Source of the DNA: Citrobacter amalonaticus
GTDB taxonomy: Bacteria > Pseudomonadota > Gammaproteobacteria > Enterobacterales > Enterobacteriaceae
DNA: 64,000 nucleotides
Reading direction: 5' to 3'
Assembly (NCBI RefSeq): GCF_018252635.1
Contig: NZ_JAGTXM010000004.1
Coordinates: 186,001-250,000, forward strand
Positions 10,790-22,835 of the stretch are shown here, piece after piece. Below the pieces are notes generated by a model. That model did no database searches. It saw only the letters and a program-made list of their open reading frames with translations, and had not been told where the DNA came from. Numbering within the stretch: position 1 is the stretch's first letter; every line of letters begins with the position of its first letter. The position numbers were made by a program, and so were the translations under genes.

Positions 10790-11860
10790 ATGACCCGCCC
10801 TATACTGGCCAGCCTTGATTTGCAGGCGATGAAACAAAACCTGAGCATTGTGCGTCAGGCCGCACCGGACGCTCGCGTCTGGTCAGTGGTGAAGGCCAAT
10901 GCTTATGGACACGGCATAGAACGTATCTGGAGTGCGCTGGGCAGCACCGACGGTTTTGCTCTTTTGAATCTGGAAGAAGCAGTCACCCTGCGTGAGCGCG
11001 GCTGGAAAGGGCCGATCCTGATGCTGGAAGGCTTTTTCCACGCAGGGGATCTGGAACAGTACGACACCTGGCGATTGACCACCTGCGTTCACAGCAACTG
11101 GCAGTTGAAAGCGATTCAGAATGCGAAGCTTAAGGCGCCGCTGGATGTCTATGTGAAGGTTAACAGCGGCATGAACCGTCTGGGGTTCCAGCCGGAACGG
11201 TTGCAAACGGTCTGGCAGCAACTGCGGGCGATGCCGAACGTCGGCGAAATGACGCTAATGTCACACTTTGCCGACGCTGAGCATCCTGATGGGATCCGCA
11301 ATGCGATGGAACGTATTGCGCTGGCGACAGAAGGGCTCGAATGCCGCCGTTCGCTGTCAAACTCCGCGGCCACGCTGTGGCACCCAGATGCGCATTTCGA
11401 CTGGGTACGTCCGGGCATTATTCTGTACGGCGCTTCGCCGTCAGGCCAGTGGCGCGATATTGCCAATACCGGACTGAAACCGGTGATGACGCTGAGTAGT
11501 GAAATCATTGGCGTGCAGACGCTGAAAGCCGGGGATCGCGTCGGTTATGGCGGCCGCTATACCGCCAGAGGCGAACAACGCATTGGCATTGTGGCGGCGG
11601 GGTACGCGGATGGCTATCCGCGCCATGCGCCGAGTGGAACGCCGGTGCTGGTAGACGGTGTCCGGACCACGACCGTTGGAACCGTGTCGATGGATATGCT
11701 GGCGGTGGATTTGACGCCATGCCCACAGGCGGGCATTGGGACGCCGGTGGAGTTGTGGGGCAAGGAGATCAAAATTGACGACGTGGCGAAATCAGCGGGA
11801 ACGGTGGGCTATGAGCTGATGTGTTCGCTGGCGCTGCGCGTTCCTGTAGTGACAGTGTAA
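10790..11860 (+). CDS. dadX: Catabolic alanine racemase DadX
   Basis: 356 residues, full length. It is a PLP enzyme that interconverts L- and D-alanine so that DadA can oxidise the D form. The PLP lysine is in VVKANAYGHG near residue 34. The second catalytic base is the Tyr of the later VGYGGRYTA region, and the C-terminal beta domain carries VGTVSMDMLAVD. Translationally close to dadA, and followed by a REP-like double hairpin before convergent cvrA. Confidence 0.97.
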   Translation: MTRPILASLDLQAMKQNLSIVRQAAPDARVWSVVKANAYGHGIERIWSALGSTDGFALLNLEEAVTLRERGWKGPILMLEGFFHAGDLEQYDTWRLTTCVHSNWQLKAIQNAKLKAPLDVYVKVNSGMNRLGFQPERLQTVWQQLRAMPNVGEMTLMSHFADAEHPDGIRNAMERIALATEGLECRRSLSNSAATLWHPDAHFDWVRPGIILYGASPSGQWRDIANTGLKPVMTLSSEIIGVQTLKAGDRVGYGGRYTARGEQRIGIVAAGYADGYPRHAPSGTPVLVDGVRTTTVGTVSMDMLAVDLTPCPQAGIGTPVELWGKEIKIDDVAKSAGTVGYELMCSLALRVPVVTV

Positions 11861-11873
11861 CTTCTATAGAGTT

Positions 11874-11951
11874 GCCTGATGGCGCTGCGCTTATCAGGCC
11901 TGGTGAGTCAGTGCATTTTGTAGGCCGGGGAAGGCGCAGCCGTCACCCGGC
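11874..11951. repeat. REP/BIME-like palindromic repeat pair between dadX and cvrA
   Basis: Two hairpins: GCCTGAT / ATCAGGC (11874-11899), and GCCGGG / CCCGGC (11924-11951) preceded by TTGTAG. This matches the sequence style of enterobacterial REP elements (TTATC-GGCC, TGTAGGCC). Position between convergent genes is typical. They may protect or end the dadAX mRNA. Confidence 0.7.
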
Positions 11952-11965
11952 AAAAAAAATCTACG

Positions 11966-13717
<1,752 letters not shown>

Positions 13718-13797
13718 TTAGCCATTTTTTTTCTACATTGACATTACCATATTAACGGCTGCAACCGGGCGTTACTTAGCCCTGCAACCGTTTTTTT

Positions 13798-14712
13798 TTA
13801 TGATTTCAGAAAGGGATGACCGGAGATCGTCAGTTGCGTGCCGTGTTGATCGTTTTGCAGCACGGCATGCGCACCTAACGCCAGCGTAACGGTCCGCTGC
13901 TCATGACCAAAATCGAGTCCGGTGATCAGGGGAATCGAGAGGCGTTCACGTAAAAACGCATACACCGTATTGAGATCGTAACCGGCATCGTACTCATTCG
14001 GGGCGCTGCCGCTAAAACTGCCCAGCACAATGGCGCTCTGGCGATTTAAAATGCCGGCGTCAAACAATTGCAACAGCATACGCTCGACACGAAAAGGGTG
14101 CTCATTGATGTCTTCCAGCACCAGAATGCCGCGTTCAATTTTGGGCATCCACGGGGTGCCAATAAGCGAAATCAGCATCGCCAGATTGCCGCCCCATAGC
14201 GTTCCTTGCGCGTGACAGGCCGGACCGTCACCTTGCCATTCCACCGTATACTGCGCGTGACGCAGCGCCTGCCAGAAATGGGTTTGCGTAAAGGTATTCA
14301 GCTCCGGCGCGCCAACGTTCGCCGCCAGCATCGGGCCACTGAAGGTGATGACATTGCCCAACGCCAGCAGACCGCACTGGATCGCCGTAAAATCACTGTG
14401 TCCGCAAATGAGCAGCGGATCCCGCTGTTGCCGGACAGTAAGGGCCTGCCAGTCGATGTGCGCCAGTAGCCGGCTCGCCCCATAGCCGCCGCGCACCGGC
14501 ATGACGATGGTGTCCGCCGCGGTGAGATGCGCAAGTCCGTTCACGTCCGCCAGACGCTCCGAATCCGTACCCGCAAAGCGTTGATGGCGACGACTGACCA
14601 CCGCCGTATTATCGACCTGATGCCCGGCCTCCTTAAGGCGCCGGATTCCAAGCAAAGCCGCGTGCTGATTGATGCAATAGCCCGAGGGGGCAATTAAGTG
14701 AAACCGGGACAT
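13798..14712 (-). CDS. ldcA: Murein tetrapeptide LD-carboxypeptidase LdcA
   Basis: 304 residues. This cytoplasmic serine peptidase (S66 family) removes the terminal D-Ala from recycled murein tetrapeptides. The catalytic triad falls at the E. coli positions: Ser106 (GHSDFTA), Glu200 (LVLEDINEH) and His270 (DFGHEQ). Divergent from emtA, the lytic transglycosylase that produces some of its upstream substrates, as in E. coli. The 98-base gap to cvrA carries a direct repeat of CTGCAACCG followed by a T-run. Confidence 0.97.
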   Translation of the reverse strand: MSRFHLIAPSGYCINQHAALLGIRRLKEAGHQVDNTAVVSRRHQRFAGTDSERLADVNGLAHLTAADTIVMPVRGGYGASRLLAHIDWQALTVRQQRDPLLICGHSDFTAIQCGLLALGNVITFSGPMLAANVGAPELNTFTQTHFWQALRHAQYTVEWQGDGPACHAQGTLWGGNLAMLISLIGTPWMPKIERGILVLEDINEHPFRVERMLLQLFDAGILNRQSAIVLGSFSGSAPNEYDAGYDLNTVYAFLRERLSIPLITGLDFGHEQRTVTLALGAHAVLQNDQHGTQLTISGHPFLKS

Positions 14713-14820
14713 GGCAATTCCTTGCTACAACAGAAACCAAATGTATATCATGCCGCTTATAGTAGAACGTTTTGCCGGATAGCGCTTTGTTAATCCGGTC
14801 TATAACGGTGGTTTTCGTAA

Positions 14821-15462
<642 letters not shown>

Positions 15463-16197
15463 TTAGTCGCGCACTTTGTTTGATTTCTCGCGCGCTTCGC
15501 GCTCAAGGGAAAAGATAATCCGCTGTAGTTCCCGCTCCACCGCCGGACCGACGTTAAGAAAACGAAAGCTCAGGCGGGGAGTGGAAATGGTCTCGTTTTT
15601 CCCATCAATCACTTTGCGCTCGGTAACGGAGATCAGTTGCGCATCAAAGTGAAACATTCCCCATTTCCCCATATCCAACGCCACCTGCGAAAAACGCATC
15701 CCTTCGGTAAGACCTGACGGCTTCGGGCCTTCCAGCAGAGCGCCCATTCCGCCGAGGGAAAGATCGTACAGCCGAAAACGTAGGGTGCTGTTATCCGGCA
15801 TCTGCGCCGTACAACCGTAGGGAGGATGGAGCGGCGCGCAGATGCGGAAGTATTCCCGCCGTTGCACAAACCACAGCGCCGGAGGGAGCGCGGTGATAAA
15901 GGCCGGAAGCTGCTGATACTCACCGCTGTGCAATTGTTCCAGGGTAAACTCGACCTTTGCGCCCTGGGTTTCGGCGGTAAAGGTAATATTGCGTGCCTTC
16001 TGTACGGCGAGGTTTTCGTGTTGCTGACTGCCAAAGTCCATCACCAGTCTTTCGGCCGAGACGTCAAGGATCTTGCTGATAAATTGCCCGCCGGACCAGG
16101 AGACGCGCAAAGGCACCTGGTTGCTGTTTAAGTCGCGAAGAACGCCCAACACCGCCAACGGATTTTGCTTCAGGAACTGCTCATTGTAATGACTCAC
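15463..16197 (-). CDS. ycgR: c-di-GMP-responsive flagellar brake protein YcgR
   Basis: 244 residues: an N-terminal YcgR_N (PilZN) domain (about 10-105) and a C-terminal PilZ domain. The c-di-GMP motif is complete, with Arg114 to Arg118 (RREYFR) and Asp145-x-Ser147-x-x-Gly150 (DLSLGG). When c-di-GMP is high, YcgR binds the flagellar motor and slows swimming. In E. coli it belongs to the flagellar class 3 regulon. I could not place a convincing sigma-28 promoter by eye in the upstream 200 bases. Confidence 0.96.
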   Translation of the reverse strand: MSHYNEQFLKQNPLAVLGVLRDLNSNQVPLRVSWSGGQFISKILDVSAERLVMDFGSQQHENLAVQKARNITFTAETQGAKVEFTLEQLHSGEYQQLPAFITALPPALWFVQRREYFRICAPLHPPYGCTAQMPDNSTLRFRLYDLSLGGMGALLEGPKPSGLTEGMRFSQVALDMGKWGMFHFDAQLISVTERKVIDGKNETISTPRLSFRFLNVGPAVERELQRIIFSLEREAREKSNKVRD

Positions 16198-16336
16198 GCG
16201 GAATGACTCCTGGATGCCTGACAGTCTATCGAACGGTTATCGGCAAGACGTAGGAGAACTTAATACAAACGCGTGATTTTTTTTACCAAAGACAAATAAT
16301 TCAGGCCCGTGGAAACAGCGAGAATCAAGGGGTTGC

Positions 16337-16344
16337 CTATACTT
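16337..16344 (+). promoter_or_regulatory. Candidate sigma-S type -10 element of ymgE
   Basis: CTATACTT, the favoured sigma-S extended -10, lies 57 bases before the ymgE ATG. The YmgE family is linked to stress in the literature, so the assignment is reasonable but rests on the motif alone. Confidence 0.4.
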
Positions 16345-16400
16345 AACGAACAAGCGCAAGAATTTGTTGCGTGTGGTTTCCCTGAAAAGAGGGTCTGAAC

Positions 16401-16655
16401 ATGGGAATTATTGCCTGGATTGTGTTTGGTTTGATTGCCGGTGTTATTGCCAAATTGATCATGCCGGGACGTGACGGCGGCGGATTCATCCTGACCTGTA
16501 TTCTCGGCATCGTCGGTGCCGTAGTGGGCGGATGGCTGGCGACCATGTTTGGTATAGGCGGCACGATCAGCGGCTTTAACCTACACAGCTTCCTGGTCGC
16601 TGTAGTAGGTGCCATTGTGGTGCTGGTGGTATTCCGGCTCGTACGCCGCGATTAA
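16401..16655 (+). CDS. ymgE: Transglycosylase-associated (GlsB/YeaQ/YmgE) family membrane protein
   Basis: 84 residues, with three hydrophobic segments separated by glycine-rich loops (GRDGGG, GGWLATMFGIGG). It is a small inner-membrane protein induced by stress; molecular function unknown. The ribosome site AAAAGAGG lies upstream of the ATG. It is flanked by ycgR (divergent) and, unlike E. coli, where ycgY follows, by a siderophore receptor gene. A strong terminator follows its stop. Confidence 0.92.
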   Translation: MGIIAWIVFGLIAGVIAKLIMPGRDGGGFILTCILGIVGAVVGGWLATMFGIGGTISGFNLHSFLVAVVGAIVVLVVFRLVRRD

Positions 16656-16660
16656 CAACA

Positions 16661-16685
16661 CGGCTCCTGCGGGAGCCGCGTTTTT
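16661..16685 (+). terminator. ymgE terminator
   Basis: Stem CGGCTCC / GGAGCCG with a 4-base loop, followed by CG and five T. Confidence 0.88.
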
Positions 16686-16726
16686 ATCCGTATTTCCCTT
16701 CAATTCCTCTCTTGATTTACCCATTG

Positions 16727-16774
16727 AAATGAGAATAATTAGCATTCCAATTTAAGCTGATAATTATTCTCACT
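16727..16774 (+). promoter_or_regulatory. Two facing Fur-box-like sequences before the siderophore receptor gene
   Basis: Box 1 at 16730-16745 reads TGAGAATAATTAGCAT. Box 2 at 16756-16772 reads GCTGATAATTATTCTCA, the reverse complement of the same motif. Both resemble the GATAAT/ATTATC core of the Fur consensus. Box 2 ends directly against the receptor ATG, so Fur-iron should block both promoter and start region. Confidence 0.8.
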
Positions 16775-18886
16775 ATGACAACTTCTTGCTTTCGACTTTG
16801 CGCGCTTTCTGGCTGTATTTCTCTGGCTCTAACCACACTGTCGCATGCGGCTGACACCAGTGAATCGACCATTGTCGTTTCGGCGACAGGTCAGGAGAGC
16901 CTGCTGCCTGCCTGGACCAACAGCGCCACCAAATCCGCTGTCCCGGAAAGTAAAACGCCGCAGGTGATTAATACCATTGATAATCATGAGATCGCCTTGC
17001 GCCACGCGAATTCCGTTAACGAGATCCTGCGCTATGCGCCGGGCGTATCGACAGAAATGCGCGGCAATACTTCCTATATGAGCGAGTACAAGATCCGTGG
17101 TTTCGCTGTCGATCAGGAGTACTACAACGGCCTGCAGTTGCCGTACAACGTCACCGGCAATACCAAAGCCCGTATCGACCCGCTGCTGGTGGAAAGCGTC
17201 GATATTCTGAAAGGGCCTTCCTCAGTGCTGTATGGGAACGGTTCGCCGGGAGGGTTGGTGAATATTCAGGGCAAAAAACCGCAGGCTGAGCAAACAACGG
17301 AAATCGGCTTTAATACCGGTACGCGAAATCTGAAAGAGGGCTATCTGGATTCCACCGGTAAAATTAGCGACAGCGACTGGAATTACCGTCTGCTGGGTAA
17401 GGCAACGGAGGGGGACGACCAGCCGCACACCACCCGTAATGAAGACTATCTGCTGGCACCGTCCGTCACCTGGCAACCCGACAGCAAAACGCGCCTGACG
17501 CTGGATGCGCTGGTGCAAAATACCCCGTCGTTGTCGCCGTCGAACCCGTTACCGATTGCCTATTTGCGCTCGGGTTATGCCGATCGTCGCGATTATGCCG
17601 GAGATAAGTGGAGTGGCTTTAAGCAGCGTCAGTGGATGGTGGGTTATCATTTCGAGCATGAATTTGACAGCGGTTGGGGATTCAGTCAGCAGGCGCGCTA
17701 TTTTGATGTCGATACGCACCAGCGCAGCGTCTATTCAACTGGTAATGGCACAAACCCGGTCTGGATGCTGGACCGCTTTGCCTATACCACTGATGAAGAT
17801 CTAAAGAGTTTCAACATCGACAACCAGGTGACGAAAACGATCGTGTTGGGCGACTGGCAGCACCATCTGCTGGCCGGTTTTGACTATCAGAAACTCGACA
17901 GTCATTACTTCTACCGCTACGCCAGCGCTACGCCGGGAATCGACATGCGCGACCCGGATTTTCATCAGGTGCATACTGCTGACCTGGGGCTGTACACCGC
18001 ACAGAAAAACCGTCTTTCTTATCAGCAAAATGGCTACTATCTGCAGGATCAGGTGGCGTTTGGCGGCTTAAATCTGTTGGCCAGCCTTCGTTATGACGAT
18101 TACCGGTCAACGACCACCGACGCGCTGCAAAATGATGAGAAAACCTGGATCTCACAGGACAGAGTGACCAAACGTTTTGGCGCGCTCTATGCTTTTAAAA
18201 ACGGTATTTCACCGTTTATCAGTTATTCCGAAGGGTTCAAACCGATTTCACCGCAGGGCACGCTAACGTCGAAAGACGTGAAGCCGACTACCAGCAAACA
18301 GCTGGAAGGCGGGGTGAAATATCTGCTGGCCGATTACGCGACCACGCTGACGGCATCGGTGTTCAACATTCGTCAGAAGAATGTGCTTTCCGCCACGCCA
18401 ACCTGGGATTATCGGCAGACCGGAGAGATCGAATCAAAAGGGGCTGAGCTTTCAGTGATTAGCCGGCCAGGTGACAACGTCACGTTGATTGCCAACTACG
18501 CCTACACTCATGCGATCAATACCGAAGACGAAACCTGGGAAGGCAAACGACCGACGCAGGTGCCAGAGAATGCGTTCAATTTGTGGGGCGATTATACCTT
18601 CGATACAACCGCACTGCGCGGGCTGACGATGGGCGCAGGGGCGCGCTATACCGGACCGATGGAAATCACGCCGGATAACAAGGGCGGCAAGCTGGGAGGG
18701 ACAACGCAGTACGATCTCGCCGTGTCATATCGTTTAGGCGAGGTGTTACCTTCGTTGAGCGGCGTGACGTTAAAAGCCAGCGCGCAGAATATCACCAATA
18801 AAGAAACCTTCAGTTGCTACGACAGCACTAACTGCTGGATTGGTCGTGACCGCACGGTTCAGGTCGGGGCAAGCTACCGTTTCTGA
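16775..18886 (+). CDS. TonB-dependent ferric siderophore outer-membrane receptor
   Basis: 703 residues. Signal peptide of about 26 residues (cut near SHAA/DTS), then a TonB-box-like ESTIVVSA, a plug domain (about 55-165; LRYAPGVSTEMRG, KGPSSVLYGNGSPGGLVN) and a beta-barrel ending in the terminal aromatic signature VQVGASYRF. The plug motifs place it in the ferrichrome/hydroxamate-type siderophore receptor group (FhuA, FcuA, FoxA relatives). The ligand cannot be fixed and it is not FhuA or FoxA themselves. Fur boxes directly precede it. No Shine-Dalgarno sequence stands before the ATG. No siderophore synthesis or ABC gene adjoins. It occupies the ymgE-treA junction. Confidence 0.88.
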   Translation: MTTSCFRLCALSGCISLALTTLSHAADTSESTIVVSATGQESLLPAWTNSATKSAVPESKTPQVINTIDNHEIALRHANSVNEILRYAPGVSTEMRGNTSYMSEYKIRGFAVDQEYYNGLQLPYNVTGNTKARIDPLLVESVDILKGPSSVLYGNGSPGGLVNIQGKKPQAEQTTEIGFNTGTRNLKEGYLDSTGKISDSDWNYRLLGKATEGDDQPHTTRNEDYLLAPSVTWQPDSKTRLTLDALVQNTPSLSPSNPLPIAYLRSGYADRRDYAGDKWSGFKQRQWMVGYHFEHEFDSGWGFSQQARYFDVDTHQRSVYSTGNGTNPVWMLDRFAYTTDEDLKSFNIDNQVTKTIVLGDWQHHLLAGFDYQKLDSHYFYRYASATPGIDMRDPDFHQVHTADLGLYTAQKNRLSYQQNGYYLQDQVAFGGLNLLASLRYDDYRSTTTDALQNDEKTWISQDRVTKRFGALYAFKNGISPFISYSEGFKPISPQGTLTSKDVKPTTSKQLEGGVKYLLADYATTLTASVFNIRQKNVLSATPTWDYRQTGEIESKGAELSVISRPGDNVTLIANYAYTHAINTEDETWEGKRPTQVPENAFNLWGDYTFDTTALRGLTMGAGARYTGPMEITPDNKGGKLGGTTQYDLAVSYRLGEVLPSLSGVTLKASAQNITNKETFSCYDSTNCWIGRDRTVQVGASYRF

Positions 18887-18939
18887 TTGTATGAAGCGAA
18901 AACCGGCCTGGTGATCCCCGGCCGGTCAGACGCAGGCTA

Positions 18940-20646
18940 TTATGGCGTTGCCTGTTTTTGTGGCGATTCAGCGGACGTCTGGCTGGCGACAGGGCGTTTT
19001 TCCGGCACGCTATCGCACGGTTTTTCCTTCGGACAGATCAGGTCGAGCATCTTCAGCGTGACGCCGTTGCTCCAGCCAAAACCATCCTGTAAAGGATACT
19101 CACCGCCACCACCGCCGGTTCCGGTGCTGCTGACGTCATATTTTTCCACCAGCTTTTGCTCGCGATCGTAGGTGTGCTGCACGTTGGTCAGAAATCGCCA
19201 GCTCACCTCCATCGCCACATCGCTCTGTCCATAGTTCTGTAAGCCCTCGGTGGCGACCCATTGCAGCGGCGCCCAGCCGTTTGGCGCATCCCATTGCTGT
19301 CCGCTTTTCACCGAAGTGGTGGCAAGCCCGCCCGGCTGTAGCAGATGTGCGCGAGTGGCGGCAGCCATTTTGCTGGCGCGATCTTTCGAGGCCGCGTTGA
19401 CATAGAGCGGGAACAGGGCGGCCGCAGTCAGCTGATTACGCACCTGTTTGCTCTTCAGATCGTAATCCGCATACCAGCCTTCTTTGTCATTCCACAGGTA
19501 GTGTTCTATGGCTTTCTGTCTGGCGTTCGCCAGCTTGTCGTACTGGCTGGCTTTTGCTTCGTCCCCCGCGGCTTTGCTGGCGCGCGCGAGGATTTTTTCC
19601 ATCTTGTACAGCAGCGCATTAAGATCGACCGGAACGATGCTGGTGGTCCGTAGCGTGCCAAGCTGCTGCGGGTTATCCATCCAGCGCGAACTGAAATCCC
19701 AGCCGGATGCCGCCGCGGCGCGCAGATCGCGATAAATATCGGTGGCCGGACGGTTTGGATTGCTTTTTGCCGTGGCGATATCTTCAACCCAGGATTCCGG
19801 TCGTGGCGTATCCCGCTCATCCCAGTAGCGATTCAAAATGGTGCCGTCATCCAGTTTCACCACCCGTTTGTTCTGTTGACCTGCCTGCAGCGTTTCGACG
19901 CCTTCCATCCAGTAGATGTACTCTTTTTGCAGTTGCGGCAGATACTTTTTCAGCGCATCGTCGCCGTCATGCTGCGCCAGCAGCTCCACCATCAGGGAGA
20001 AAAAGGGCGGCTGGGAACGGCTCAGATAGTAGGTGCGGTTGCCGTTGGGGATATGACCGAAGGCATCAATCTCCCAGGCAAAGTTCGCCACCATGTCGGC
20101 AATTTTGTCCCAGTAATCGCTTTCGGCAAGTCCCAGCATGGTGAAGTAGCTATCCCAGTAATAGACTTCCCGGAAGCGCCCGCCGGGCACCACGTAAGGT
20201 TCAGGCAGCGGCAGCAACGAATCCCATTTTTCCGCGCTTTCGGTAGAGCGGGTTAAGACTGGCCACAGCCCGTCGATATGTTCACGCAGCGATTGTCCTT
20301 CCGGCGGAACATATTTTTCTCCCTCTTTTGGCAACGTGAAGTTGACGCTCACAAAGTGGCGTAAATCGAAACTGGACTGATTTTTTTGCATCCGATAATC
20401 CGCGAGGATCATCAGCGGATCGCTGTTAGGCACGGCATCGGCAAAGGTCTTTTGGTCGGGGAACAGTCTGGCATTCTGCACATCGTTAAACAGCGGGCCG
20501 AGCAAAATATCCGGCGGTTGCGGTGGGGTAACCGGCGATTCTTCTGCGTGCACTGACAGTGAAGAGAAGGACAGAAGGGTGCCGGAAACCGCTAATTTTA
20601 TGACCCATGACAGCGAACCAGACGTGCAAAAAGCAGGGGTATGCAT
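18940..20646 (-). CDS. treA: Periplasmic alpha,alpha-trehalase TreA
   Basis: 568 residues (E. coli TreA has 565). A glycoside hydrolase family 37 enzyme that splits trehalose into two glucoses in the periplasm, especially at high osmolarity. Signal peptide to about residue 34 (SVHA/EE). Trehalase signatures [14 protein letters not shown] and [10 protein letters not shown] are both present, as are the catalytic Asp in GWDFSSRW and the Glu in the [15 protein letters not shown] block. The 102-base gap to dhaM should hold its promoter; E. coli treA is RpoS-dependent. A GC-rich hairpin (18905-18927) past its stop has no T-run. Confidence 0.96.
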   Translation of the reverse strand: MHTPAFCTSGSLSWVIKLAVSGTLLSFSSLSVHAEESPVTPPQPPDILLGPLFNDVQNARLFPDQKTFADAVPNSDPLMILADYRMQKNQSSFDLRHFVSVNFTLPKEGEKYVPPEGQSLREHIDGLWPVLTRSTESAEKWDSLLPLPEPYVVPGGRFREVYYWDSYFTMLGLAESDYWDKIADMVANFAWEIDAFGHIPNGNRTYYLSRSQPPFFSLMVELLAQHDGDDALKKYLPQLQKEYIYWMEGVETLQAGQQNKRVVKLDDGTILNRYWDERDTPRPESWVEDIATAKSNPNRPATDIYRDLRAAAASGWDFSSRWMDNPQQLGTLRTTSIVPVDLNALLYKMEKILARASKAAGDEAKASQYDKLANARQKAIEHYLWNDKEGWYADYDLKSKQVRNQLTAAALFPLYVNAASKDRASKMAAATRAHLLQPGGLATTSVKSGQQWDAPNGWAPLQWVATEGLQNYGQSDVAMEVSWRFLTNVQHTYDREQKLVEKYDVSSTGTGGGGGEYPLQDGFGWSNGVTLKMLDLICPKEKPCDSVPEKRPVASQTSAESPQKQATP

Positions 20647-20748
20647 TGATTCATCTCCTTAGTGCGTACCGAAAAACGGTATCTACCATGAGAAAATCGT
20701 AGTCCAGGATCGCCCCCGGCGCGTTGTTACCCCCCTTTTTTTGCGACG

Positions 20749-22182
20749 TTACAGCGGTTTCCTTTCTCTGACGACGCAATTTTGCGCCACATTCAGGGAT
20801 AGCCGCTCGCCCGTCTGTACTTCGTTAAGCGCATCACCCTGCTGGCATATCCAGGCGATACCCATCTCGCGGGCGAGCAAGGCGCCATGCGCGAGCGGGC
20901 TGCCTTCACGCAGGCAGATGCCTTTCACCACGTTCGGGTCGAGTTCCGGTACCGTCGAGGGAAACAGATTGTCGGCGACGAGTATGGCTGGCGCAGTGAA
21001 GTCAGGTAACGTCTGCGGGCTTTGCAGCAAATGACGTAGCGTGCGGTGCAGGAGATCGTCGATATCGACGTAACGCGCCTGCAGATAGGCGTCATCTAAC
21101 TGACGATACTGCGCGCTGAGGCTACTCAACACCTGCTGCCAGGCATATTCCGCCGTACAGTGTTCGCTGCGCAGGAGCCCGCAGGCCGTATCAAACAGTT
21201 CCGGATCGTCGAGTAACATATGGTGACCAGAGAAAATGGCCGCCAGGTCAGCAGGCCAGTTTTCTTCCATACGGGTGAGCAGCGTCATCAGGTCGAGCAG
21301 GGTGAGATCCAGCGCGTTACGCAGTCGTGCCTGCTCTGCGCCAGGACTGAGATCGGACGCTTGTCGAACCGGGGGTAGCGTTGGCGTATAGCAGAATGCG
21401 CTACCCGCAATCTGCGCCGTCGACAATGTGGTCGTCGCTGCATCGTCCAGCGATTCACCAAAGTTCTCCGACGCCAGTTGGCTAAACGCGGCCAGCGCTT
21501 CATCCGCCTGCGCTCCGCTTGCCAGCAGACGGACCGTGTCATTACAGCGAACCTGCAATAGCGATATCTGATTAAGGCTATCTGGCGTAACGCACTTACC
21601 GTTTTTTTCCAGTAGCAGATCCGCGTCAAAGACCGACAGCGTTGCCACAAGCCGGGACGCCGGACGGATATGCAAACCGTTGGGATTTTTGATCACCACG
21701 GACACCGATTTTGCCGCCGCGTCGGGGGCGCTAAATGCCGGGGTAATCCGGGTCTCAGATGCAGAAGAGGGTAAACCCAGTTGTTCACGCTTGGCCTCAA
21801 GGGCGTTCGTCGCATCGGCAATGACCTTTTCGACATCTGCACCCGCGGCGGCACTCACCGTTGCCGCCAGCGTCCCTTCAACCAGCGGCGCGGCGCACAG
21901 TCTCACTTTCCCGGCAATCGCCGGGTCGAGAAGATCCAGCGCTGTTTCAGCACTGAGCAGGGCGCTGCCGATGTCCATCATTACCAGCACGTGGTCGGTA
22001 TCGGCAACAGACTCGATCGCTTCCATCACCTTGATGGGGTCGGTACCGATGGGGTTTTGCGGATCGTCGATACCGGCGGCAATGGCTATTTTACAACTGC
22101 CGCCCATTAACATCTGCTGTGCCAGTTCGCCCACCCCCTCACCGAGGCGGGCGCTGTGAGAGACTATCACCAGGTTTACCAT
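20749..22182 (-). CDS. dhaM: PTS-dependent dihydroxyacetone kinase, phosphoryl donor subunit DhaM
   Basis: 477 residues in three fused PTS domains: EIIA-like (phospho-His9 in VSHSARLGEG), HPr-like (His in NGLHIRPAS) and a truncated EI-like domain (His in the GSPLAHGAL motif). It passes phosphate from the PTS to the ADP held in DhaL. Last gene of dhaKLM, 10 bases after dhaL. Slightly longer than the E. coli protein (472), with differences concentrated in the linkers. Confidence 0.95.
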   Translation of the reverse strand: MVNLVIVSHSARLGEGVGELAQQMLMGGSCKIAIAAGIDDPQNPIGTDPIKVMEAIESVADTDHVLVMMDIGSALLSAETALDLLDPAIAGKVRLCAAPLVEGTLAATVSAAAGADVEKVIADATNALEAKREQLGLPSSASETRITPAFSAPDAAAKSVSVVIKNPNGLHIRPASRLVATLSVFDADLLLEKNGKCVTPDSLNQISLLQVRCNDTVRLLASGAQADEALAAFSQLASENFGESLDDAATTTLSTAQIAGSAFCYTPTLPPVRQASDLSPGAEQARLRNALDLTLLDLMTLLTRMEENWPADLAAIFSGHHMLLDDPELFDTACGLLRSEHCTAEYAWQQVLSSLSAQYRQLDDAYLQARYVDIDDLLHRTLRHLLQSPQTLPDFTAPAILVADNLFPSTVPELDPNVVKGICLREGSPLAHGALLAREMGIAWICQQGDALNEVQTGERLSLNVAQNCVVRERKPL

Positions 22183-22192
22183 CTTACTGTCC

Positions 22193-22825
22193 TTACTCTT
22201 TTGCTGCGGCTGCCAGCATCTGGATCATAAACATCACCGAGGTTGCGCCCGGATCCTGATGTCCGATGCTGCGCTCGCCCAGATAGCTGGCGCGACCTTT
22301 GCGGGCCTGCATCGTAATTGTGCGTTGTGCGGCGGCTTCAGCCTGAGCGGCAGCGGCGTCCAGCGCGGCAGTGACGGAGAGGTTCTGCTCGTACGACTGG
22401 CGCAGTGACTCCGCTACCGGCACCCAGACATCGCACATCGTTTTATCACCCGGCTCGGCTTTACCCCGGCTAATCACGCCATCAGCGCCTTCACGTATCA
22501 TTTGATAGAGTTCATTAAGCGACAAACTCTGATGCGCCTGAGTGACCTGCGCGGCGCGGATGAAAAAGGTGCCAAAAAGCGGGCCGCTGGCTCCTCCGAC
22601 GTTTGACAGCAGCGTCATCCCGGTATTTTTTAAAATAAAACCGATATCCTTATCCGCAATGGCCGGTAATTTTTCGACCACTTTGCTAAAGCCGCGATGC
22701 ATGTTCAAACCGTGATCGGCATCGCCAATCTCGCGATCCAGACCGGTGAGATAATCACTCTCTTTACTGAAAATGTCTCCGCAGCGATAAAGCCAACTCA
22801 CAATCTGTTCTCTGTTGAGTGACAT
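22193..22825 (-). CDS. dhaL: Dihydroxyacetone kinase ADP-binding subunit DhaL
   Basis: 210 residues. An all-helical barrel that keeps ADP bound with Mg and shuttles phosphate from DhaM to DHA on DhaK. The Mg-binding Asp cluster is visible in LDREIGDADHGLNMHRG. The nucleotide loop GGASGPLFGTFF and the C-terminal GERSIGHQDPGATSV are also present. It lies between dhaK (10-base gap) and dhaM (10-base gap), a tight operon. Confidence 0.96.
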   Translation of the reverse strand: MSLNREQIVSWLYRCGDIFSKESDYLTGLDREIGDADHGLNMHRGFSKVVEKLPAIADKDIGFILKNTGMTLLSNVGGASGPLFGTFFIRAAQVTQAHQSLSLNELYQMIREGADGVISRGKAEPGDKTMCDVWVPVAESLRQSYEQNLSVTAALDAAAAQAEAAAQRTITMQARKGRASYLGERSIGHQDPGATSVMFMIQMLAAAAKE

Positions 22826-22835
22826 GACTCTCTCC

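Noticed and set aside
11874-11951. CRISPR-like or IS-end interpretation of the palindromes after dadX and after kdsA
   Set aside because: They are two non-identical hairpins with REP wording, no spacers, no transposase and no target duplication.
18905-18927. Terminator after the siderophore receptor and treA
   Set aside because: A GC-rich stem ACCGGCC / GGCCGGT is present, but without a U-run on either strand, so it is mentioned only under treA.
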